DNA of 64,000 nucleotides from Trema orientale (Eukaryota > Streptophyta > Magnoliopsida > Rosales > Cannabaceae): positions 612,682 to 676,681 of the forward strand of contig JXTC01000137.1 in the NCBI GenBank assembly GCA_002914845.1, in the 5' to 3' direction. The notes beneath the pieces were generated by a model, which searched no databases, was not told the origin of the DNA, and saw nothing but the letters and a program-made list of their open reading frames with translations. A program made the translations under genes and the position numbers. Shown here piece by piece: positions 43,834 through 55,800 of this stretch; position 1 is the stretch's first letter, and every line of letters starts with the position of its first letter.

Positions 43834-45712
43834 ATGGCCATGAGAGCCCATGTGAGGGACTTGGTGACGGCTCTGTCTCTGATGACCCAACCTCTACCCT
43901 TCACTTCACCAACACTTGCCGCCAACTCACTCAACCCATCACGCCCCTTCCTCCTGCGACCAGCCCCGTCCTTCGCTTCACGCTCAACTGTAACCATGAG
44001 CACCAACAAAAACGACAACGTTCAAGACCATCAACGACAACACGACCAGCTAGAGGCCATATTCAAGGAGAAACGGGTCCTCAGATCCAGAGTCCGCAAG
44101 GCCCTTAAGGCTATGGAGCCTAGCCTCAGATCCCATGAAGGTAAAGCCATTATTTTAGCATTTTATACTTGTATTTCGATTCAATTTGTTGAAACCTGAA
44201 CTGGGTCTGTTCTTTTTATTTATTTTTTATTTTTTTTATTTTGGTAATCAGATAATGTAGTTCAGGATTTAGTTCTTGGAGCTCCTTGGTTTAAATCTTC
44301 TCAGAGATTATGTGCCTATATAAGCTGCAGTGCTTTGCGTGAAGTTGATACCTCCAAAGTGTTGTCTGAGATTCTGGAAAATCCTGCTAAAGGTCTGTTT
44401 TTATGGACCCAATATCAGTTTGTAACTGGAGACTATTGAGATTTCGATTTTGGGTTTCTTTGGATTGTTGCAAATTTATTTATTTTCCTTTTTGGGCAAG
44501 ATATGTTTATTTTGGGAAAGTCTTACATTTTGGGTTTTGGTTTTTGAACAATATGTTGAAGATGGTCATGTGGAAATGAGGAAGAAGCTTTATGTTCCTC
44601 GAGTGGAGGATAAGAACAGTCACATGCGAATGCTAAACATCTCACGCATTGATGATCTTATTGCGAATTCGATGAATATTTTGGAACCAGCTTCTGTAGA
44701 TGGTGATGGAAATGAACGTGAAGATGGTATTCTTTTCCTTAATATCAGCAATATAAGATCTATGATTGATGTATAGACTCGAGTCGTATTTCTAAGTACT
44801 TATATGCCATTTTCAACGCTTCATCCAGATAAATATGTTATTTACATGAGTGTTTGTGAACATGGACTTCATATTACTAAGAGCATGCTGCTAATAAAAG
44901 AATCGTAAGGGAAATGGGTTTGGAGAGGAATGAGAAGGAATGAAAATTAAGTTTCGAGGGACTCACGAAAACTTTTGTCCTAAACATGTAAGTAAACACA
45001 TGAATGGATGGTCAAGTGAATACTTGCCTTATTTCCATTTTCTTTATGCCCCATTACGGATTAGTAAGCATTGCCCAAATGAAATTAGAAGTTAACTTGT
45101 TGGTACTTTCTGCTTGCAAAGAATTTGATCATCTTTGTATTTACTTTCAAAGGTTCAAGTTGTTTACTTCATGTTCTCTTTTAAGGTCTTATTGCATACC
45201 TCCCATATAGTTGATCTGAAGTATCTCTTTTAATGCAGTCATGCAGGCAAATGACCCGGTTGATTTGTTCCTGTTACCTGGTATACTCTCCTTTCTAGTT
45301 TTCGTACTTCGTATTCTTGCAGAAATTACTGTATTTTCTAAAAAATATACGTAATGAATTGTTTTTGGTTGTCTTTTTACTTCCAGGACTAGCATTTGAC
45401 AGATCCGGAAGACGCTTAGGTCGCGGTGGAGGGTATGGTCATAGATCTTTGTTATCCACAGGATGTTTCTCTCAATATCTCAATTAGTTTGACCTTAGTT
45501 TTAATAGTGAATACCATTTGATCACTGTGATACGTAGAACTTTCTGCAACTCTCTCTCTCTCACGCACGTGCACACACATACATATCTAAAACTTGCATG
45601 CTCAAATGTTTCTTTTCCTAGAATTATAACAATTTAGATTGTGACATGATAAGTTTAAAACTTCTAAGTTTTATCCATAAACATGACATAATATCCTAAA
45701 ATTTGGCATAAC

Positions 45713-45752
<40 letters not shown>

Positions 45753-46312
45753 ATGCCACACACTTCTATCCAAGTATCCATAAACATGACATAATATCCC
45801 AAAATTTCTCTCTCTCTCTCTCTCATACACACACACACACACTCTTCTGTCCATAAACATGAAATAATATCCTAAAATTTTGCACTATTAACGCTAATGG
45901 GTGGTATAACCTTACCGTAGTTACTACGATACTTTCATCAAGAACTACCAAGAGCTTGCAAGGGCACGGAGTTGGAAGCAACCCCTCCTTGGTATGTTTA
46001 ATTATGCTCCTTTGTCCAAATTGTATACAAGACGTGCTTTTTAGTAGTTTACTGAAAAATAGTGTTCTGTTATTGCAGTTGCACTGTCCTATTCCTCGCA
46101 GATAATGGATGAAGGAGTTATACCAATGACCCAGAATGATGTTCCGGTTGATGCTCTTGTGTCCCCATCTGGTGTTATTCCCATAAGTTCAGCTGCCTTA
46201 GACAGGTATCTCTAAGTAAAGATCTTGTGCCATTTTTTTCCCTCTCTCTAGTTTTTATTTTTTTTCTTATTTTGGGTGTAATTCACTGCACAATTGCAGA
46301 ATGAAGGTTTGA
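43834..46312 (+). CDS. 5FCL: 5-formyltetrahydrofolate cyclo-ligase (organellar)
   Basis: Converts 5-formyl-THF to 5,10-methenyl-THF using ATP, which recycles folate in one-carbon metabolism; the plant enzyme is mitochondrial. Eight GT-AG exons: 43834-44140, 44252-44392, 44562-44726, 45239-45280, 45387-45432, 45921-45991, 46079-46205, 46300-46312, closing to 303 residues. The N-terminus (first ~55 residues) is rich in Ser, Thr, Pro and Arg with few acids, as in a targeting peptide. The mature part has FKEKRVLRSRVRKALKAM, LCAYISCSALREVDT, MRKKLYVPRV, LFLLPGLAFDRSGRRLG and the signature GRGGGYYDTF across the exon 5/6 join. The last exon is tiny (Met-Lys-Val-stop); if the final intron is retained, the protein ends LDRYL instead at 46215. 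Both ends are plausible. Confidence 0.92.
45548..45875. repeat. CT/AC microsatellite minisatellite in cyclo-ligase intron 5
   Basis: About three units contain CCATAAACATGA-ATAATATCC and AAAATTT, each followed or preceded by long (CT)n and (CA)n tracts (45715-45750, 45809-45842). All lie within intron 45433-45920, so they do not affect coding. The tracts are prime candidates for length variation. Confidence 0.8.
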
Positions 46313-47508
46313 AATTGGACCTCATAAACCGACCCAATTACTTCCTTTGATGTGATCACCACAAGTCGGAGCTTTGATCATCTGTTATACCGGTAAGCAT
46401 AGGATTTGGTCACAATATGCTTGAGATGAAGGCCTGAGCTATATAGTTTGGGGGCCAAGATTAACTGGCACAACCTTATATGTAACTGGGTTCTGGATGA
46501 TTGTATTCTTGATTATTACGTTTCAGAATTCAAATATATGGAAATACAACTCAAACTCTACCATTTCGAGAAATGCAGTTCTACTTGAAATATCAGTTTT
46601 TTGTATGATATTGTTTGTCCTTTTCTCCCACTCTTCTCTCTTTTATTTTATAGGCCAGTTGTCTATTTTTGAATTCCCAAATGGGATTTCTTGATGACTT
46701 GTATTTCAGGCCTTCTTTTATTCAATATTTGCTTTTGCAAAGAGTAAAAAACTAAATAATAAATAAATTCCGGTTCACCATAGTCAATCAAAGAGACGGA
46801 TTTAAAATGTGAAGAGTTCTGGTATTTTTCATATTGTATGCATCTGCATTTGATTTTCTACATGCACCAGGAGTCATGGTCTTCCCCCCTTTGTTTTCTT
46901 AGTCGCCAAACAATTTGGTCATGGATTAATTTTTCTAACAGGGTAATCGCACAAGTAATTATTAAGACTCTGAACTCCCTAATACCTTGTTAAAATTACA
47001 AAGGCTTGTTAAACTTCCAACCAAAGCAAGAGCAAAGTCTCAAATACATTTTTGTCTTCGTCTTTGTCATCAAAGGTCAAGTTGAAAGACATTTAATATA
47101 ATATGGTCGTTGTAGTACAGGAAAAAGAGAGAGAAAAGTAAACCAATGTCGTTGAAAATTCAAATGTGTAGAAAATACCAGATTACTATTGATGTAATCT
47201 GCTCTCACAAATGCGCGTAATTATGTTTTGAACATGTCAATGGAAATTATTGTCACGCTTGTATCATAGTTAAGGTGTCATTTTAATGCAACTTGCTGTC
47301 CAGAGCCAACTAAACCACAATCAATTTCCACGCAAGACTTTTGTACAATTGCAAATATAGAACTCTTAATCATGTTGACATGCTCAAACATTTAAAAATA
47401 TCTTTCTTCTTGTATTACCTGTTAGGAAACTCTCAAACCCCCGATAATAAGAAAAGAAGCATTCATATTAATTGTGACATTGTCAAGTTTAGTCTGAGAA
47501 AAGATGAA
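46313..47508. other. 3' flank of the cyclo-ligase and promoter of the first germin-like gene
   Basis: The first part is probably the cyclo-ligase 3' UTR. From about 46660 the sequence resembles the DNA upstream of the second germin-like gene (GAATTCCC-AATGGGATTTC here and near 59689), marking the left part of a duplicated segment. Shared upstream phrases include CCACAATCAATTTCCACG and CATATTAATTGTGAC. Confidence 0.5.
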
Positions 47509-47516
47509 TATAAATA
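47509..47516 (+). promoter_or_regulatory. TATA box of germin-like gene 1
   Basis: TATAAATA, about 90 bp before the start codon. The identical octamer and context (TATAAATACCAA) occur at the same distance from the second gene. Confidence 0.75.
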
Positions 47517-47606
47517 CCAAAGATCTTCAACCTGCTAAACTACCAGAGCCATAGTATCTTCAGCCAAGCCTAAGCACTTTTTTAAAGAGAAAAACTTTGA
47601 GCGGCC

Positions 47607-48272
47607 ATGGTTAGCCCATCAAGCTCAGCCTATCACCTTCTATTTTGCCTAGTCTTACTGTTAACTCCTTTCCCTTCTCATTCAGCTGACCCTGATCCTT
47701 TACAGGACTTCTGTGTAGCAGATCTTAATGCCACTTTCTCTGTTAATGGCTATCCCTGCAAACCCATCTCACAAACAACTTCAGAAGACTTCTTCTTCGA
47801 TGGACTGAGCAAAGAAGGTAACACAAGTACCATCTTTGGAGCCAGTGTGACCTCAGGGAATGTCCAGTCATTTCCTGGCCTCAACACTCTTGGGATTTCG
47901 ATGAACCGAGTCGACTTTGCCCCGGGCGGTTTGAATCCTCCCCACTCGCATCCTCGCGCGACCGAGGCCGGCGTGATCATACAAGGGAAGCTCCTTGTGG
48001 GGTTTGTTACAACTGACAATGTTTTCCACTCCAAGGTTTTGACTGCTGGGCAGATGTTTGTCATTCCCAGGGGACTGGTTCACTTCCAGCTGAATGTTGG
48101 AGTAGGAAAGGCCCTTGCCTTCACTGCCTTCAACAGTCACTTGCCTGGGGTTGTTCTGCAGGCCCCAACTCTGTTTGCTTCTACACCTCCAATTCCAAAT
48201 CAAGTGTTGACTAAGGCCTTCCAAGTAGGAGATGATGTTATCAACAACATAAAATCCAAGTTTGGTGCTTGA
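47607..48272 (+). CDS. GLP: Germin-like protein 1
   Basis: Secreted cupin of the plant germin family, normally an oligomeric, manganese-binding cell-wall protein; activities range from superoxide dismutase to none known, so the reaction is not assigned. Single exon, 221 residues, usual germin length. Seen: a signal peptide (about 1-26, hydrophobic LLFCLVLLLTPF, cut near SHS/AD), the paired Cys36 and Cys51, germin box 1 with His113, His115 and Glu120 (PPHSHPRATE), and box 2 with His159 ([10 protein letters not shown]). All four metal ligands are present. N-glycosylation sequons are Asn41-Ala-Thr and Asn72-Thr-Ser. The start is the first Met, in GCCATGG. Not a true oxalate oxidase germin by sequence. 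It pairs with the second copy at 60079. Confidence 0.95.
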   Translation: MVSPSSSAYHLLFCLVLLLTPFPSHSADPDPLQDFCVADLNATFSVNGYPCKPISQTTSEDFFFDGLSKEGNTSTIFGASVTSGNVQSFPGLNTLGISMNRVDFAPGGLNPPHSHPRATEAGVIIQGKLLVGFVTTDNVFHSKVLTAGQMFVIPRGLVHFQLNVGVGKALAFTAFNSHLPGVVLQAPTLFASTPPIPNQVLTKAFQVGDDVINNIKSKFGA

Positions 48273-48547
48273 TTTACTAGTTGAAGATATCTCTTCTTTT
48301 TGAAAAATTGTTCTGTTACATATCTTCTGAATTGTTTCTCTTATCTTTCTTCCTTTGTTTGTTGTATTATTGAATTATGTACAAGCTATGTCACTTTTGA
48401 CTTCAGTCTTGTGCTTTTACATCCTTAAAGAATGAAATTCAAAAGAAACATTTACCCCATGATGATTCAATGACCACTGAATGACTAATACACATACATA
48501 AGCGACGAGTCAATACTTCAGGATAGAGCTGAAGGAGAGTCTAAAAA
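48273..48547. other. 3' UTR of germin-like gene 1, shared with the other copy
   Basis: Contains ATTATGTACAAGCTATGTCA and CTTTTGACTTCAG followed by a poly(A)-signal-like AAGAATGAAA. Near-identical sequence follows the second gene. The last bases AAAAA (48543-48547) are the left target duplication of the solo LTR. Confidence 0.7.
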
Positions 48548-50793
48548 TGTAAAATCCCAATTTTTACAAGGGCAAAATGGTCATTTGACCAAAAAATAAA
48601 ATAAAAAAATATATGCGTGCTACCCTTTCTCTCTCATCTCTCTCGACCTCCCTCTGTTCTCTCTCCCGCTGTCGGCCGCCGAAGGACAGCCGAAGGACAG
48701 CCGAAGCCGCCTTCGATTGTCGTCTGGCTAGTGCAATCACCGGCGGACCTCCGGCGCGGTCCACGATGCTCGCGCCACTGGTCCCGAGCCATCGGAGTGC
48801 AGCAGTCGCCGGAAAACACTGTTTCGGCTGCGGGAAGATTTTGAATTTCCTGTGACGATTCTGGCCGTTTCAACGCGTGTTCTTGGGCTCATTGGGTTCG
48901 TATCATCGCTAAGAACCTCAAGGCATATATTTCACAATCCCATTTTACCTGGATTAAAAGTTGCCATTTTGGTCTATTTTTGAGCTCGAGTTTAACTTTT
49001 AATCCGACCGTTAGATTGTATTTTTGATGTCATTTTTAAAATTTACTCGGAAAATAATGAAATTTGATATATATATATATAGACTATATTTGGTGACCAG
49101 CATGAAAAACGATATCTAACGGCTTAAATTTTGTCTCGTTTTGCATGCCACCAGTTCAGTGTCAGAAGGACTTGAATTAGTTGAGTTATTTGTCTAACCT
49201 AGCTGTTTTGAGTGCTAGGAATTCAGTGAAAAGCTCTGTTTATTAATTCGAAGCTCCGTTAAGGAGTTGATTTTTCACAAGTGAGGGATCGAAGGGCTTG
49301 GAATTGGTTCCTGACCCTCTAAGCGATCGTTCAACGGCACCTTGAGGATCCAATAGAGTGGTATCGCTATTCTAGTGAGGTAGGGATTCAGTTACCTCTG
49401 TTTTATACCGTTTTTGAATAAAACTTATTTTTTGCAACACATGATGACAAACATGATTTTAGAATTGTTTTGGATATATGTGATTGAATTGAATTGTATT
49501 ATATATACTGGATTGCTTTGGGATTTTTCTTAGTGCATGTTATTTTTTAGATATGCTAAAATAGGGCCGTTATACCGCCCATTTTTCTATTAATTATAAT
49601 TAACCATTTTATTAAAACCCAGAGCATTATTTGAACTTAAATTACTGTATGACTATTTTTACACATCAGTTCAGAGTACACATGTCATAGGATCACACAT
49701 GAGTACCAGGTTAGTATCATGGGGTTTTTACAGTGTGGTACTATGGCCCCACTGATGGTGCAGAGTCCATGAATCTGTGAGGGATTTTGCTTCTGATTAC
49801 CTTTCCATTTGGCAGGTGTAGGCAATGCGGTTGCCCCTCCAGGTTTGGTAGACAACATATGGGTGTCCCTCCGGTTATGGGCTAGATGTCAGGCAGGCTG
49901 TATGGCATACGTAGTGCCAACATTCTGGTTTCTATTGATAAGAGGTGGTGAACTCATGGGTATGGGTGGATTTGTGTCATGTGTCGGTATACTGATCGAT
50001 TTTTGGATATCATACTTTTATATATGCGTATATATATGTATGTGCATACGGACTATTGAGTTTGGAGATTTTTATGCATATATGTATATATATGTTTTGC
50101 AAAGGTATTTTGGATTAAACTAACTATGCAGAGACTCTCTATCACTAAAAAAGTTTTTAAATGAGGTAACAGTTTTCCTACTGAGCTTTCGAACTCACCC
50201 CTTCTGTTTTCCTTCCTTTCAGGTGGTTGTTCATTTGAGTTAGTCGTCCCGTTGGTTAGGCAAGTTGTTTGGCTTACGCTCGTGGTCCTTTTCCTCTTTG
50301 GTTAGTACCCTTTTCCTTGTCTCACTATTTTCTCCATATCTAATTGTTTAACCAAGTTTATTGATTCTACTAAGTGAATGTATGAGGATGTATTTACTAT
50401 TACTTGAGGATTTGGTGTATAAATTGGACACAATGGTTCTTAAGGAGCTTAGTTTCAAAATTTTAAGTACTTAGAATTTCGACAAACTTTGTAATTATAT
50501 CGTAGACATTTGGATTTGAGATTTGAAAAATCTATTAAATCAACACTGTGGTTTTATTAAACCATGTTTTTGTATAACTTAACTATGTTTTCTTGAATCT
50601 TAATTGGTGTTTCTTTTTTTAACAAACTAAACTAAATATGGATCTCCTTTTTATATAGAATTTCTAATGATTTAAGGACTAGAATGAAAAACCCAAGTAC
50701 TTGTTTTCTTTCAAATTTTTACAAATTCTTTCTTTATATTTATTTACACTCAAAATTACCAAAAGTTACGGTCTTGGATTTTCGATCGTGACA
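48548..50793. mobile_element. Solo LTR, Ty3/gypsy-like, 2246 bp
   Basis: Begins TGTAAAATCCCAATTT and ends TTTTCGATCGTGACA, the 5'-TG...CA-3' ends of an LTR. AAAAA flanks both sides (48543-48547 and 50794-50798) as a 5-bp target duplication. The second duplicated copy has the uninterrupted site (GAGAGTAAAAATATCTCATT near 63350). No gag or pol lies inside, so this is one LTR left after recombination. The long LTR and the GATCGTGACA end fit chromoviral gypsy elements. The GC-rich open frames at 48564-48873 are LTR sequence, not genes. Confidence 0.88.
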
Positions 50794-50798
50794 AAAAA

Positions 50799-51350
50799 TG
50801 TCTCATTGAACAGTTGGTAGCATTGCTGGTTGGTGAATTGAATTTGATTAGAAATCATTGGAGGGTAATTTAGTATTTTTCCTAGAACCTAGAGCCCTAT
50901 AAATAGGACGGAGCTCTCCCCATTTTGTTAAAGCCAAAATTCTTCTTTTTAGAGTTGAGGGACCATTTGAGGGGAATATGATACCGGTTTGTTTTTGATT
51001 GAAAGCTCTATATATAGCTCATCTGGAACACTAAAATGGTTTTTATATATGTGGCCGCCTGGATGTTCGAGGCTTTTCGGATCACCATAATGTCGACAAC
51101 TTCTAAGAACAAAGTTCCACAAAAAATCAATCGGGATGTCGTCTACGGTAGAAAATAGCATATATCATCTCAAAATTGACTGGAGGATTCAGAATGTTCG
51201 GAATTGACGCATTTGATTCCCCGTTTTTGCCTGCTACCACGTTTGGAATAGACGTATTTGGCTTGCCATCTTCACCTACTAAAGGGATATACTAATCTTT
51301 TTTGTATGACATTGTTTTTACTGAAAATAACATAATCTTCTAGTCTCATA
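50799..51350. other. Tail of duplicated segment, copy 1
   Basis: It aligns with 63350-63830. Shared: CTATAAATAGG, GAGCTCTCCCCATTT, GTTAAAGCCAAAATT, GAAAGCTCTATA, CACCATAATGTC and a repeated GAATTGACGCATTTG-like phrase. It contains a possible TATAAATA promoter element, yet no convincing coding region follows in either copy. It may be a small RNA gene or a dead gene; I cannot tell. Confidence 0.5.
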
Positions 51351-51674
51351 CTGCAAATGTACGTACCTCTTAATAATTTTCAACTCAGTTTAAAATTATG
51401 TTTCTGATAAGTTTCCATTTACATTTGTCAATTTATTATCTAAAAAGGGCCAAAGTGGTAAGCGTACAAGTAAATTATAAGTTATGTAATATCTATAATT
51501 AGAATGTCCTTAAAAGTAACAAGTGTTAACTTATTTTTACTTGCTTTTAATTTTCTTTATTGATATAATATTTGTGCCTTGACATTCAAATATATATATA
51601 TATATATATATATACCTTAAAGTGATTTTATATGGTAAAAATTTTCTAAAGTTCGAACGAAGCACATATGCTCT

Positions 51675-51975
51675 CAATGGCGGAGCCAGGAATTCTATTG
51701 AGTGGGAGCATAATGGAGCATAATAACTAAGTGCGAAAACCATTTTTTACTCATTTTCCCTAATATTTGATCTTTACATTTTTTTCCTCTTTCTAAGTGG
51801 GTTTAGTTGAGTTTGATTGAGTTTTTAGAATTAATTCATTAGGTCCACAAAAATTTTGAAGAGCCGAGAACAGAGTAGTTTTTTCACTCAAAATAAAGAA
51901 TAAATGTAGGTATTCCATCGATAATTAATTTTTTAGTATAAAAGTATAAGGGTGGTGTGATTAGCTCCACCCCTG
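51675..51975. mobile_element. Non-autonomous hAT-like element (MITE)
   Basis: The left end CAATGGCGGAGCCAGGAATT is typical of plant hAT elements. The right end, reverse-complemented, reads CAGGGGTGGAGCTAATC. The element is 301 bp. Flanking octamers TATGCTCT and TGTGTCCT agree at six of eight positions, acceptable for an aged 8-bp target duplication. No transposase. Confidence 0.72.
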
Positions 51976-52785
51976 TGTGTCCTAATATAAAGTTTATAAC
52001 GTAAAATTTGCATCCAATGCATGTAGATCGAGAATATTTTTGTTATATTATATTTTTATCTGGAATGCATTGTTAAATACAAAAATTTTGCATGCATAGT
52101 ATAATTGTCATAAATGCTTTCAAAATGTACTTAATATGTTCCTATTTTTTTATTTGAATATACTCATTGTTCGGGTCGAAAACTTATGCTCTTGATTAAT
52201 TAGAAAATGATCTGTATTAGTTAGAGCAAATAGAAAATGAGAGGGTTAAGATGTTAGTGTGAACAGAAATAAAGGCCATTATAACACTTTTCTGGTGTTA
52301 AAACAGGATAAACGTTGTAATAAAAACAACACTTTTCACGTGTTTGGATGTGATAGGCAATTGTAAGGATGACTCACTTATTATATAATAATGTAATAAG
52401 TAAAAATAATATTAAAAGTTAACAGAGGCAAATAAGCCGACCATGATGTCAGCTACGAGTTAGTAGTAAAAATAAAGTGTATGAAATAAATATTTAATAA
52501 TAGACTAAGGTTATATGATTATCTATAATGCTAGTTGAAATTAATTAAAGGAGTTAGGATCTCGAGGCGGTAAGACCAGCTTTATCATTGAAAGAAGCAA
52601 TAATAATAAGTAACTAAACTGCTAAAATTTAAATAAAATGTGATCAGTTACAAGAGAAAATAATACAGATCACTAAATAAATATACACAATATTTAAAAA
52701 GGAGCAAATAACCAATTGCACTTAGAGCCTCAGTACAAATTTCCTCCAAGTTGTAGAGATATAGGAGTTGTAGAGATAGAGGGCA

Positions 52786-52822
<37 letters not shown>

Positions 52823-55800
52823 GTAATAATAATGTAAAGAGCACAACAATTCAAACTTATGCTACATATGAAGCACAAAATTTTGAAGAGTAATTACGGA
52901 CTCAAGATCACTACCAATATATAATAAAAATAATATTGATAATAATAATGATAACAACAACAAAATAATAATAATAATAATAATAAACGTATAATATATA
53001 AATATATGTGTATATATGTGTATGTATATGTGTATATAGATATAGATATATGTATGAAAAGGTAGGATGTAGTTCTATTTAGAGACAGACCCTATTATAT
53101 GATTTAGTCAATACATAACACATTTGTCTAATATCATATTTGATAAATATGTTTGGTGTTGGCTAAATTGTGTATCGAAAGAAGACTGCATCTAAAGCGA
53201 TGTATGAATGTTAATGTGTGTGTGCATATATATATTTATATATATATATATATATGCTTGAGTGAAGGATGTAAAAGTACTTGGAGGCCAAGTTTATGAG
53301 ATGTGAACGTGGAAATAAGGTGACCACGTGTAAGAGGATTTGAAGGTCAAAATTATGAAGTAAAGAAAGATTATAGACACGTGTTGTGAGAGGAACAAAA
53401 AGGTGATGATGATCTGGTCGTGTTAAGTAATAGCTCATAATATGAGTCAAAGCAAAGATGGATAGCTAAAGGGTGGTCACAGGTAGAAGAATTTGATGGA
53501 AGATGAGGACTTAAAGTTTGATGATGTGAGTGGGGTTCACGCTTATAACTTCGCTTCGGTAGTAGAGAAAATGAAATGATAGTGGTGGAGAGATGGGAGG
53601 ATTAAAGATCAAGTGGACTAAGGAATAGTCTATGTGGTAGGGAAAAGGAAATAATATGGTGATAATGATGATTTCACACGGAGATCTTGGTGAATAATTA
53701 TATATGGAGCATGATGGTAGGAAAATCAATGTTACGGCAAATTACGAAAGCTACAGAGGTGAACAAAATAAAGGCAAGAGAAAGATAGTACACGGAAGTA
53801 AGAGGAGGAGAGAGAAAGAGCTCGAAAGAGAGAGAGAAATTTAAAGATAGAGATTAGAGGATTTGAGTTTATGCGCAAATGGCTTCAGCCCCATTACAAA
53901 TGAGACCAGATCCCTTGTATTTATAGACAAGTGGGAAGGTCCTAGAATCGGTGCAATGTGGGTCTAAAATAATCCTTCATTGCTTAAGTACAGTAACTAC
54001 AATGATGTGTCAAATTCTTAAAATGTAAGGATTTCTTACTCGCCAAGTCAACGATGTGGCAGCTTATAGTTGGAGAAAAGCCTTCTTACTTGCCAACGAG
54101 ATGAGGTGTTGAGTTTTGATTGGAGCTTTAGGTCGTTTTTGGGCCAGTCAGAGCAAACTACACGTCATTTCTAGGAGCTCGGGACGAGTGACAAAGTAGT
54201 TTAGGCGAGCAACATGCCGTATATATAGAGATGTCCTAGCAGTGGCTTAGCATGTGTCAATTATCCTCCAACAATGTTTTGCCAACAAGATTTTGTATTT
54301 GCCAAGTCATAATAGCAATTATGGGAGATTCTGGTAAGAGGGGCGAAATTGCTCCTACTTGCAAGACTAGATTCTAATATATTTTATTAGTTAAGAAATA
54401 AGGGCTAAAATAATTATTATGCACATTATTTCACTTGATATTACTCACTTAAGAGAGGGTTAACAACCTTTTTTTTTTAAAAAAAAAAAGAAAGAAAAAA
54501 AAAACATTATAGATCAAATATTTGGAGGAAGAAAAATTCTCCAAATTATCAGCCCACGAGTTAATTCAGATCAAAAGATTAGATCACCCAGAAAGTCTAA
54601 TCGTTTTTCCCAATTTTTCTTTTCACCAAGCTCGGATATTTTTTCACCAAACTCTGAAGTTTTATCCTCTTCTTGTCCCTGGCCTGCATAATTTGATTGA
54701 TGAGCATAAACAAATCTTCCATGGTGGTCAGACCACTCTTTAATTTCCATCTGCAAGTTTTGCTCATAATACAACTTTGCGAAAACGAGCATGTATTTCT
54801 ACAAAGTTGATTTTTTCAAGAGTCAAGAGAAAGGAAAAAGAAGTTCCCATTGAACCTTAGATAATTAACTTCATTGTAAACTCATTCGATTTAAAATAGG
54901 ATTGTAATTTAGTTTTTTCATTTTTTTTATTTTTTTTAAAAAATATAACCATAAAGAAAAATGTATATATTACAGGGAATAAGTATAGATGTAAGTTTAA
55001 AGGGTAATGGTGGTAAATTTTCTATCTCGAGAAGTCTGTCAGTTTTAAAATTCCAGAAAATCATTCGAAAAAAAGTGTTGAAGAGAGAAAGAGATCTTTT
55101 TTTTAATGCTGAAAGAAATAATAATTAAGTGTGGGTGTTTGTAAAATAAATACAAAACAAGTCACTGTTAGATATAAATCTAATGGGTGAAATAATGCTC
55201 TTACATTAGGAGTGAAGACACCACTCTTACGATAGAACTCTCCTAGCAATTATATATCTTGGCTAGGCAGTCTCATTGAATTATGTTAGGCACATAATTA
55301 ATTAGGACTAATTAGTATATTAGGATTAATCACAAAAATTAGATTAAACCCCAAAACATTCATACAAATAATTTTTGTATTCAATATTATCAATATTCTA
55401 ATGTGATGATTATGGTAATTAACTATAGAGAAAACATTATAAAATGACTTTATATTTCATATATATATATATACACCAAACTCCGTATTTTAAGAGATAT
55501 GGGAAAACTTCTTTGATTTAGATTTTAAATAAATTTAGGAATTGTACGTATGTACTAGTTCCGAAAAAAATATTTTGATTTTTTAAATAACCTCATAAGT
55601 GATAAATAGTTTCCAAACAACTATCTATGTATCCAAACATAAAGTAAAAGTGTAAAATAAACCTAAAATTATCATCCATTAATGCTAATTTTGTTATTTT
55701 CTTATTGATTTCCTATTTTAGTTTATATGAGAATGTTAGATTTCAAAAATAGTCAAATTACAAAACTTTTTAAAAAGTAGAAATAAAATTAAAAGGGATT

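Larger units (their letters stand above)
46660..51300. repeat. Duplicated segment, copy 1 (with germin-like gene 1)
   Basis: Matches copy 2 (59670-63830) in order: upstream phrase GAATTCCC-AATGGGATTTC, promoter, germin-like gene, 3' UTR, a TACTTCAG-ATAGA-CTGAAGG phrase, and a tail with CTATAAATAGG--GAGCTCTCC and AAAGCCAAAATT. A 2.25-kb solo LTR interrupts copy 1 between the TACTTCAG phrase and the tail. Boundaries are by eye. Confidence 0.8.

Noticed and set aside
45715..45850. Possible CRISPR-like regularly spaced repeats
   Set aside because: The repeats are CT/CA microsatellites with irregular spacing in a plant intron, not a CRISPR array.
47750..48224. Minus-strand frames of 104 and 118 codons
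   Set aside because: Antisense shadows of the germin-like gene; the same shadow appears at 60225-60539 in the second copy.
48564..48873. Overlapping GC-rich open frames of 66-80 codons on both strands
   Set aside because: They lie inside the solo LTR and have no domain; the higher GC of that LTR region explains the long frames.
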